Source: Trebouxia sp. TZW2008 (lineage: Eukaryota; Chlorophyta; Trebouxiophyceae; Trebouxiales; Trebouxiaceae). Taken from it: a stretch of DNA of 64,000 nucleotides. Under the pieces are notes generated by a model that was not told the origin of the DNA, ran no database searches, and was given only the letters and a program-made list of their open reading frames with translations. A program made the translations under genes and the position numbers. This document shows, in pieces, positions 52,701-61,800 of this stretch. The DNA lies in the NCBI GenBank assembly GCA_002118135.1, contig BDIU01000232.1:248001-312000 (forward strand), read 5' to 3'. The number at the start of each line of letters is the position of its first letter. Within the stretch, counting starts at the first letter, position 1.

Positions 52701-52861
52701 TGGTCAGCGTCAGTTCTTCACAAGCTTACAACACATAGAATTTGTGGACACAAATGCCAAGGTTGTATGTGTATGTACAGGGTGCACCGCCGTTGGGACT
52801 GAAGCTGGACACTGCAGCAGTTCTGGCTCAGATGTCAAACACTCGGCTCATCCAAGCCTGA
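49743..52861 (+). CDS. Pseudo-receiver GARP transcription factor (type-B ARR/APRR2-like)
   Basis: Nine phase-consistent exons (49743-49848, 49932-50005, 50087-50162, 50279-50325, 50419-51000, 51300-51460, 51815-51987, 52400-52497, 52781-52861) give 465 residues. The N-terminus is receiver-like: [35 protein letters not shown] and [20 protein letters not shown] (with WQHTLRKR). The acidic pair after beta-1 is missing and the phospho-acceptor position appears to be Glu, while the Lys (LQKP) is kept, so it is a pseudo-receiver. After a 150-residue acidic Ser/Thr-rich linker comes a GARP/Myb DNA-binding domain (about 296-349): [18 protein letters not shown] and [14 protein letters not shown]. Then a basic RRRKRSR stretch and a Pro/Trp/Gln-rich tail. 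Such factors act in the nucleus; GLK/APRR2 relatives control plastid genes. No target is deducible. Confidence 0.92.
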
Positions 52862-53933
52862 TGTATGCAAAGAGGGTTGCAGACATCAGTGCTTGTGTTC
52901 TGTTGTCGTATCTCCTTTCATCTGTTCTGGCAACATACACGTTGCAAGTTGCCCTGAATACCCATACCGCCATGGGAAACCTGCCAATTGTTGGCTGTGA
53001 GCTTTTTTTTGACAGAATCAACCCATCCAATTTGGGTTGAAGGAGGTTGCCAGAGAGGCACTTGAGAAGAACATCAACATTATTTTATGCTGTCAATGCC
53101 TGACAGTGCTTGGGGGCTCAATATGAGCATTGTGCTGCAGTCATCTGGTACATACTAATTGCTTATCAGCATGCCAACTACAATGAATGATTGTGTTTGG
53201 CTTTTCTACTATGTTGCTACGCATCCAATTTTGCTATTATTCTTTTCCGTTCACGGGAGCTTGTCTGCTCTTCTGACAGAGAAGACCCCAATTTAGTTAC
53301 TCTAGAACCAGCATGTTGCTTACACATGCATATTTTGGGTTTTCATTTCGGACCAAATTGAGAGCTTGCTTTTGTTCTCGCCTAACCCTGCAGGTGCAAT
53401 TCATCTTTCTGCCATTCACTACTTCTGCATTGCTTAGTTGCAAAGACAATCAGTTGCAGTTGAAAGCATTGGGTGCACATACTTAGCTACTGTAAGTATT
53501 GTCAACCCAATGCAGGACAAGCGGATGTGACAAATTGTCAAATGCACATGAGCATCTCGTTTGCTTGCAGTCAAGCACATGACTGAGCATCATGCTCTGC
53601 CACAACTGAAAGCCCGAATCCAATATCATCTGTAACACTACACATCACGACAGAGATTTTAAGCGGGGCCTGTAACGTTCCAGAGGCTGCCGATCACAGT
53701 TGTAGGATTGTGCAGCCGTGGTCACCTTGACCCAATTTCATGCAAGCCATGCATAATTTGGCTGCACAACATTAACAGCTGCAGCTAGCTTCTACATTTC
53801 AGGTCTTGCATCATACTGCAGCGGGTCAACATTGAGATGCCACAAAGTCTAGGAAGACCTGATGGCAGTGCAATTCTGGCTTCTTTGCTTGCCAAATGAC
53901 ATTGCACATAGATTGTGTCTGCAGCTGTGGTCA
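52862..53933. other. Convergent 3' intergenic region
   Basis: It lies between the stops of the GARP regulator (+) and the ClpR-like gene (-). It has no supported gene; 3' untranslated regions of both are expected. The longer frames here are short and featureless. Confidence 0.4.
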
Positions 53934-56240
53934 TTATCTGGCCAAGACTCTGTCAATAAGACCCTTTTCAATGGCTGTCATAGGACTCAAGAAGTTATCC
54001 CTGTCAGTCTCTTCTTCAACCTCCTCCTTGCTCATGTTAGTATACTGCTTGAAAAAAGCATTGACGACCTGCACACACATGTTGTGCAATTGGCATTTTA
54101 GCCTGAGCAATGTCAGCTGTATTGAGCCACACCCATTCATCCTTCTTCATCCATTCAAAACACATGCTAGACAGGCCCTACAGGCCCGGCAGGCCCAGCT
54201 AGGTATGCTCTGAGCAATGCCAAACCAGTTTGATCACATAACATTCACACCAAAAAATGGGCGAGGACTGCATGTGAGCACAGATGCTCATGTCATGCTG
54301 CCTATCAACAGACTGCCTGATTGCCTGCGCATATCAAGGCTGCATTCAAAGCAATCATGTTACCTGCATTGTACGGTTGAGCTCAGTCGCCTGAATGGTG
54401 ACTTCATAGGCCGTACCCATGGCGCCGCCTGCAGCAGTGAAAGGGCCACGTAAGCAAATCAAGCCTTTGCCTGCTGCTGACAGACATACTCAACACTTCT
54501 GGTATGTCTCAAGACAGCCTTCTTAAAGTAGCGCTTGTTGGTGTCCTGTGATGTGCATTGCAAGCGAATGTGCGCCTCAGCTAGTGAGTTAACTGGATCT
54601 GAGGATGTCTGCAGCTGAGATTATGCTGAAATTTTCTGAGCTGTCTGCTGTGCTGCTGCTGTTGGTCAGTGGCGACAAGGCACACATGAAATAGCGCTCA
54701 AGCTCTGCTGTGCAAGCATCTCAACACACCACACAGGCAACTCACAACCCACAACGCGCAAGCACCTATCAACACCAGAGCTGAGCATTCAGCAGCAAGT
54801 GAGGGAGATGCAACTTGTGAAGTCCTCCAGTGCAACACAGAAGTCCTGGCAGCTTGACGTCCTCAGCGTTGTGTGGAGACTTGCACACTATTCAGCAACA
54901 TGTGATCTGGTCACTCGCCTGATGGCTGGTGCATCATGATACGGGTGCTTGGCATTGCATACCGCTTGCCCTTTGTGCCCGCTGCCTACACGCATGAACC
55001 CATCTTCATGTAAATTGCATGCTAGAGAGGTTCAGCAGGTACGTGTGGGGCAATCAACTGTCTCCAGCCAGTTTGGTGATGTACTATGATCTACAACATC
55101 TATGCTGAATGTGGTAGGTGCCATATCGTCATATCAGACAGTGATCCTAATGAGTATACAGACTGCACAAGTTCTCTGCTCACACCAGATGCCCTGAATA
55201 CTGCTTGTTTGTTACAGTGCTCAATGAGATTGCAAGGGCTCAGAGGTGTTGTGTGGGTATGGACGCTCCAGTTCAGAGCAAAGCATGAGCAGTATACAGC
55301 GAGTTTGCAGATAGTAGCATGTGTGGCCATGTCTTGCTTACCAGCAAGAGTGTGGCAGTAGTTGCCACCAGGCCAAATGCAACCGTGCTCACATCACATT
55401 TGATGGCTTTGATCACATCCAAGATGGCAATGATTGCGTATGGAGAGCCACCTGCACTTCAGCAAGGATAGCATTGACAGCAGACATAGGTAGGCAGTAT
55501 CAAACTGAGGTCTCGAAAGCATTGTCAGCGTTAGTGTTCCCAAGACAACAACATATGAACGCTGATTGCACAAACAGGTGAGGTGTGGTGTAAAGACAAG
55601 CGTAGCTGGCATGCCTGAAGGTTGCATGTACCTTGAGAATTGATGTATATTTGTATGTCCTGGGTCTCATCCATGGCTTCAAGCGCAAGCATACTAGCTA
55701 CAATTGAGGTTGCTACCTGCATGCTCAAAATTCAAGCATGCTGTCATATCATCACACCCAACAAAGTCGTCCCTGCAGACTAGACTGACTTTGTCTCACC
55801 TCGTCATTGATTCTGCTGCCCACAAATATGATTCTGTTGCGCAGCAGGTGTGTATACATATCAGTCACCTCCTGCACTTGCATGATACAATAAGGGGTGT
55901 GCCAGCCTGAGGGTGTCATGCAAGGCATGATTCAATGCGCACCTGGCCGTCCACTCCGACTGGAATGACAGGAGTGACTAGAGGAGAGTCTTTTCTTCGG
56001 GCATGGAGTCGTGTGTGCCTGCACGCATGCAGACCAGCCTCACGCTGTTGCAGAACTGCATTGCGAAGCACTCATCGTTCAAGCCCCTCCCTACCGTCGC
56101 TGGGATTTGCAATCACTTTGCTGGCGAGGCGCAAGTACAGAACGACGGTGTACAGCTAGGGCGCACGGCGAAGCTTGGTTACTGATCACAGGTGCAGATG
56201 GGAGCTGCAAGCGGCCTTGACAAGTCAAACTGCAGGGCAT
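53934..56240 (-). CDS. Plastid ClpP-family subunit, ClpR-like
   Basis: Eight phase-consistent exons (56095-56240, 55943-56018, 55800-55871, 55632-55716, 55342-55451, 54919-54985, 54364-54428, 53934-54068) give 251 residues. The first about 65 (MPCSLTCQGRLQLPSAPVIS...) are Ser/Arg/Gln-rich and fit a chloroplast transit peptide. The ClpP core has LLRNRIIFVGSRINDE, ALEAMDETQDIQIYINSQGG, AAGTKGKRYAMPSTRIMMHQ and ETDRDNFLSPMTAIEKGLID. The nucleophile segment (GxAASM in ClpP) reads GLVATTAT, so Ser is replaced by Thr. His (MMHQP) and Asp (ETDRD) positions remain. This fits a ClpR-type subunit of the plastid Clp protease core, most like ClpR2 by GGSPYA. Intron 6 uses a GC donor (GCGAGT). It is divergent from RPL22 across 287 bp. 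Confidence 0.92.
54137..54232 (-). repeat. SINE-like dispersed repeat, copy 6
   Basis: CATTCATCC...CATTCAAAACACATGCTAGACAGGCC, then GGCAGGCCCAGCTAGGTATG and GAGCAATGCCAAACCAGTTT. An extra CTACAGGCC is inserted in the core. It lies in the last intron of the ClpR-like gene. Confidence 0.72.
55005..55080 (-). repeat. SINE-like dispersed repeat, copy 7
   Basis: AAATTGCATGCTAGAGAGGTTCAGCAGGTACGTG, then GGGGCAATCAACTGTCTCCA and GCCAGTTTGGT. The core lacks the CCCAGCTA part. It lies in intron 5 of the ClpR-like gene, about 20 bp upstream of exon 6. Confidence 0.7.
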
Positions 56241-56527
56241 TGTCAGCCACCCAGAGCCACGACCAGTGCGGTAGCGTTGGTCCTTAAAGTGCGCAGGGCT
56301 TTGACCTAACGACTCGCCACAGCATGCATGTCACCTTTGACTCGCAAAGCAACTTTACCCTAGCCTGCCCTAAAATCCACCAACAACAGCGCCCTCTGAG
56401 ACCAATCCTCCAAGAAAGCTTTGCCCTCACTGCAGGCAACACGCTGTGACACGCAGTCTCGCATGAGCGCAGGTTGGTCGGCGATCGACGCGCAATTTCT
56501 GCGGTCAGCTTGAGTGTTGGACGTGCG
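56241..56527. promoter_or_regulatory. Shared divergent promoter of two plastid-targeted protein genes
   Basis: The 287 bp between the ClpR-like ATG (56240, minus) and the RPL22 ATG (56528, plus) must carry both promoters. Both products are plastid proteins, so co-regulation is plausible. A minus-strand frame across it (56284-56538) has no in-frame ATG and was rejected. Confidence 0.4.
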
Positions 56528-57654
56528 ATGCAAGCCAAGTGCGTCTGTCAGACCTTGACACCAATTCGCGGAGCACAGCCTGCATTGCGGTCGTCCAGCA
56601 TAAGGTCGACTGTCCCATCTTCACACGCAAGGCTAGGCAGCGTACAAGCTCAACGAGGGGTCAGTGCCAACTTTCGCAGCATCTAACAGCAGCTTGCAGC
56701 CTGTGCACTGCAGTTGCTGACTTTACATACTTCATTGTCTTCAGGTTGCCTTGTTTCAACAAAGATCAGCCCTCAGACCAGCTCTCAATGCACCTGCATT
56801 GACAGTCTGTCGAGCTGCACCCAAGGCCAAGCAGAAGGCAGCTGCACAAAAGGGAGCGCCCCCCAGTGCAGTAGCTCATCTCAGATATAGCAGAGGCTCA
56901 CCAAGCAAGGTCTGTGACATGAACCACAAATTTGATCATTGAGCATAGTCTTGGGTCATGCTTGCTAGCCTAACGCTGCATCATTTCAAATGTGCACGAT
57001 TTACTGACAGATGGTTGGTCTCCTGACAGGTTCGAAGAGTGCTCGACCAGATCAGAGGCAGATCGTATGAAGAGGCGCTGATGATGCTGGAGTACATGCC
57101 TTACAGAGCTTGCGAGAGCATCATCAAGTTGCTAGTGTCGGTACGCTATGTAGCAATGGCCATTGAAACACAGCAATGTTTTCTGTTCTGCGTTGAACAG
57201 AGTCAAAGGTGCACAAGCATGCTTGCAGGCTGGCGCAAATGCTAAAGAGAACCTAGGGCTCAGAAAGATCAAGCTGTACATCTCAGAATGCTACTGTGAT
57301 GAAGGACCAATTATGAAGCGGATCAAGACTAGAGCCAAGGGCAGGTAAACAAGTCACTCCATCATTGACTCATAGTGCAAGGGGTTTGCAAAGCACATCT
57401 GGGGTGTCAGGCTTCTGCTGTTTTGCTCATGAAGACAGCTGGTGCATGTTGCTTTTGCGCCGACCTTTGCCTGTATTGGGACTGTACTTCAGTTGCCGCA
57501 AGGCAAGCAGTGACACTGCAATGTTTCAAGTGCCTATGTGCAATGGTTGGGTCGAGTGTCCGTTGCAAGCTCTGCAGTCATGCATTGCAGGTCAAATCAG
57601 ATTGCCAAGCTTACAAACCATATCAGCATCAGAGTGCAAGAAAAGCAAGCATAA
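56528..57654 (+). CDS. RPL22: Plastid ribosomal protein L22 (nuclear-encoded)
   Basis: Five phase-consistent exons (56528-56659, 56745-56909, 57030-57140, 57229-57344, 57591-57654) give 195 residues. Residues 1 to about 85 form a transit peptide rich in Ser, Arg, Ala and Gln ([34 protein letters not shown]). The mature domain has the uL22 pattern: [75 protein letters not shown] and a final [12 protein letters not shown]. It binds 23S rRNA and lines the peptide exit tunnel of plastid ribosomes. rpl22 is absent from chlorophyte plastid genomes, so a nuclear copy supports a chlorophyte source. Confidence 0.95.
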
Positions 57655-58378
57655 GGTGCCCATGTATTTTGCTGCTGTATGCAACAGCGCCTTCCTAGAG
57701 GATCATGACACAGCCTCAGGGAGCTCATAATTTTGTCACTCAGCATCAACTTCAGCTCCTGCAAAACCTGAGTCATTGCCCAACTTTTTTGCCAGGCTTT
57801 GGCTTGTCAGCCGTAACTTGATAGTGGCAAAGACAGCTATCTGCTCCATCTTTCAGCCAGTAAAGTGCACTGACTGGCATGCTTGTAATCACAACAGCAC
57901 AGGTAGCAGAGTGCATTTACTCTTGGCTGGCTGCAGCTGTTGGCTTGGTTGTGCTGAATCCGACTCAAGTGCCTGGCATTGCGTAAAACGCACAGCAGTT
58001 ACACCAGATTTTGCAGAGTCTTTACTTGGTGCATGCAAATGTACAGCTTCAAACTGGCAAGCAGGTAACAAGTCTCGTGCGGTCATCAGACCTGCTTGAT
58101 CTAAAGGTCTGACGGAGGGAGTCATGCATCTCTTCTGCCAGTGACAAAGACACTTTGAGTGGGTCATCATCAACAGCCGTTTGGCCAACATATGCATGTG
58201 AAGAATTCAACAATCCATGGTCACAGACACATCAAGTGTTGCATGGATCATCTGTCATGCATGGGTTGGGTACAGCCAGATGTGGCATCTGCACCCGTCA
58301 TCGTCAGATTTTGCCTAAGCACGCCTGGAGCGCGATGGCAAACTTCACGCGCACAATGCAGAGCTGATGCGTGCCTTG
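57655..58378. other. Region without a supported gene model
   Basis: Around 58090-58195 the minus strand reads YVGQTAVDDDPLKVSLSLAE followed by EMHDSLRQTFRSSR. This looks protein-like and may be an extra exon of the minus-strand candidate at 58379-58849, but no acceptor in the right phase was found. The remainder holds the RPL22 3' untranslated region and nothing recognisable. Confidence 0.3.
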
Positions 58379-58849
58379 TCACAGCTGTCTGCATGCCGTG
58401 TAGGGATTTTTCTTCTTCCTCCTGTTGCCGGATTGAGATTTCCTGGCAGGTCGCCAAAAGTTGACAACATCAGCAGAGCAGGCGAATCTCTGCAAACTTG
58501 CCAAGAGCTCGGTGCACATTGCTTCATCAGCCGCTGCAGCGTTTCCCTCGTAAAGGTTGCGATTGGCAGCGAGCAGCCGCAGTGCACTTACGGATTCGAC
58601 ACCGGTCACCCTCTCTTGCAGCGTGACATCCTGCAGTCAGCGCTGCTTCTTATTTTTTGGCGACTCCCGCCGCGCCTGCCGAATACAACTAGCAGGCAGA
58701 CTTCCGCTTACCCATCTATCCACCGAAGCCGCTTGATCGCCAAGTTTCAGCGTGGTGTCAAGCTTCAACCCTGACGCCAGAATGGCATCTGCCCGTACGC
58801 GTGAGGTAAGGGGCGACGTTATTGTAACGACGGTCTTCCTGCGCTTCAC
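58379..58849 (-). CDS. Candidate small gene, unrecognised
   Basis: Two minus-strand exons join in phase: a 5' piece ending at a GTAAGC donor (58712), reading ADAILASGLKLDTTLKLGDQ, and exon 58379-58630, reading RVTGVESVSALRLLAANRNL and later EAMCTELLASLQRF, then a Lys/Arg-rich end RRKKKNPYTACRQL and stop. The helical Ala/Leu character looks genuine. No in-frame ATG is found upstream before a stop near 58868, so the start exon is missing or the 5' piece is not coding. The 5' piece overlaps in antisense the first exon of the coiled-coil gene (58782-58805), so at least one model may be wrong. Confidence 0.35.
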
Positions 58850-61800
58850 CCACGAGGTTTCCAGCTATGTGCAATCTGCTCACACCGTGCGTGCCGTCAC
58901 TAAGGCTGAGCCCTGTTGATGTCTTCCTTGCAGGGCAAACACACCCTGAGTAACTCCACTGCTGAGCCCTCAAGCAGAAGCAGGATAGGCTCTTTTTTGG
59001 CATCAAGTTCAACAGCAGGCAGAAATGTCCTGTCTTTGTGGAGCTCAAACAAGGTCAGTCACCTTGAACACTTGACTTTAGCCCCTTGTGCTCAAACCAT
59101 AGGATGTCTCCTACAGACTATGTTTTCGTAGCAGGCCTTTTTATGAACGTTTTGTGCTTCACAGTATGATGAGCGCCTTCCATCCAGCATCGCCGACATC
59201 TCCTACATCCCAATTCCTGACAGCAGCAGCCAAGGCAATGACTGCATATTGACAGTGACGACAGATGAGACCAAAGAGAACACCACATCTGTTGTTGAGG
59301 ATACCAAGAAGACTCTGCCAGAGGTGAATCACGAGCACCTGTTTTGCAATGCTGTATTGCTATGGCAGGCCTCAGTATGCTACAGCTGCTTTCTGGTTAA
59401 GCGGGTGCTATTCTGCTATTCACTAACATAGCATGTTGCGTCGCATGCCAAGCATGCAGACTTGCTTCAAGAAGCATATAATATGCTGACTTTGCACGAC
59501 ATATCGCCTGCGGTCTGGGCATCAATCTGTGCATGGCATTCTACATCAAGTTCCATTGTCTGCTCTGAACACAAACTGCACAGCGCTATATCGTTTTGCA
59601 CCTGCCAAATGTCACTATGTCAGCCAACATATAAGGGTTATTACTGGCGTCCTATGACATGAAACGCCAAATACTGCATGACTCGCTTGCTTGAGGAACA
59701 ATTTTGAGGTTTCTGAGCTGTGTCCAGGATGCTGTTGTGAAGCCACAAACATCAAGGAGGGTCCTGAGAGCCGGTCTTGAGAAGCTGGAGAGGCAGAACA
59801 AGGCGCTACAGGAGTTGTGTGCCAAGCAGCGCCTAGACCTGGATGATGCCACCAGGGACGCTTCACAAACAGGTTGGTACAGTGTTCTCTTGATGACATG
59901 CAATTGTGTGCAAGGCAACAGGATTTATGTGCCTGGATGCCATGAGAGACGCTGCACAAGCAGGTTAGTACAGTACTCTCTTCATGTATGGCATGCAATT
60001 GCACACAGGGCAACAGAAGTTGTGTGCCAAGCAGCGCCTAGACCTGAATGATGCCATCAGAGACCCTGCACAATCAGGTTGGTACAGTATTCCTTTCATG
60101 TGTGACATGCAATTGTGTACTGGGCAACAGGAGTCGTGTGCCGAGCAGCGCCTAATACTGGATGATGCCACTAGAGACGCTGCTCAAGCAGGTGGGCACA
60201 GGATTCTCTCGATGTATGAACTGCGCTTGTGAACAAGGCCACAGGCTTTGTGTGCCAAGCAGCGCCTAGACCTGGATGATGCCACTAGAGACGCTGCAAA
60301 AGCATGTTGGTGAAGTACTCTCTTGGTGTACAATATGCAGTTGTATACAAGGCAATAGGAGTCATGTGCCAAGCAGCGCCTAGACCTGAATGATGCCTCT
60401 AGGGACGGCACAAGCAGGTTGGTACAGAGTTTTCCTGATGTACGACATGCAGTTTTGTACAAGGCAACAGGAGCCATATGCCAAGCAGCGCCTACCTGAA
60501 TGATGCCACTAAACACGCTGCACAAGCAGGTTGGCACAGTGTTCCCTTGATGTATGACATGGACTCGTATACAAGGCAACAGGAGCTTCATGCCAAACAG
60601 CGCCTGAACCTGGATGACGCCAAAGATGCTGCACAAGCAGGTTGGTACGTTCATGCATCCATTGACTCATTCATTCAAACAAAACACATTTCAGACAGGC
60701 TCAGCAGGCCCAGCAAGGTACGTACCAAAGCATTCAACAACTGTCTCCAACCAGTTCAGTCCTGTGCTAAATTGGACCAATAATATTGTCAATCCCATGG
60801 CAATACATGTGGCGAAATTCAGGGATGCATCATGCCTAGTTAGGCAGGAATCACAACTCTAGTCTCATCGATGAGAGAACAACAATGACAATGAATAACA
60901 ACAACAACAAAGCAGTAAATACAGTAATAACAAGTAATGATGTGATTTCCAGCACAAGTGCTAGGTGTGAGACCCAGGCCTCTTGCCACGTTGGCTTACT
61001 TTGGGTATTATGGTAAGAATGCGAGCAAGATGTGAAAGTCTGGCAAGAAAATACCATGTCGACCTTCCTGAGCCATCCTGGAGGCTATGGACCTTTGACC
61101 TGCAGAGACAGCATGACCTTTGGAAACTCAGCGTCTAGCATCCTGCAGACATGCCCATACCATCTAATTTTGTCGCATTTCAGTCGGGACTCCATACTAC
61201 ATGTCTGACGCATTGACAACATGGCTGCCATGCCGTTGCAGAAGTGACACACATTTGCTCAAAGAAATCCCACAAGTAGGTGTTAGACAGCTCACAAAGA
61301 GACATAGCTGCACAGTGCTTGCTGAGCTGGGTCAAACTCTTTGCCCCATACAGCATCACTGATACGACAGTAGACTGAAAAGTTTGAAATTTGGTGACGT
61401 AGCCTCTTGAAGACTTGCCACAGATCTGTCTCAACCAGCTCAGCAAACAGATGGACACAGATGTGCAGTGCTTGTCAAGTGGGGCTTTTGTCCCTGCCCC
61501 ATACAACAGTAATGACACGACAACAGACAGGCAGTTCTGAAAATTGGTAAAGAGTGACAAAGCCATGCAAACCAAATGTTGGCCCTATGCAAGCAAACAA
61601 CACAGCTGTCACACTCATGAACAAACCTTTCATTGACCATCACTATACACAAGTCAAAGGTGCTGATTGGGGTTAGCCCATCCTTACACTCAAGTCAACA
61701 GTGCTGACTGGGTTGAACCATCATTACATACAAGTCCTTGGTGTCGACTGGGTGGAACCATTATTACATACAAGTCAAAAATGCCAATTGGGGTTGGCAC

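Noticed and set aside
56284..56538. Minus-strand frame that looks like a transit peptide for the ClpR gene
   Set aside because: It has no in-frame ATG (it starts at TTG just after a stop). The ATG exon at 56095-56240 joins in the correct phase instead.
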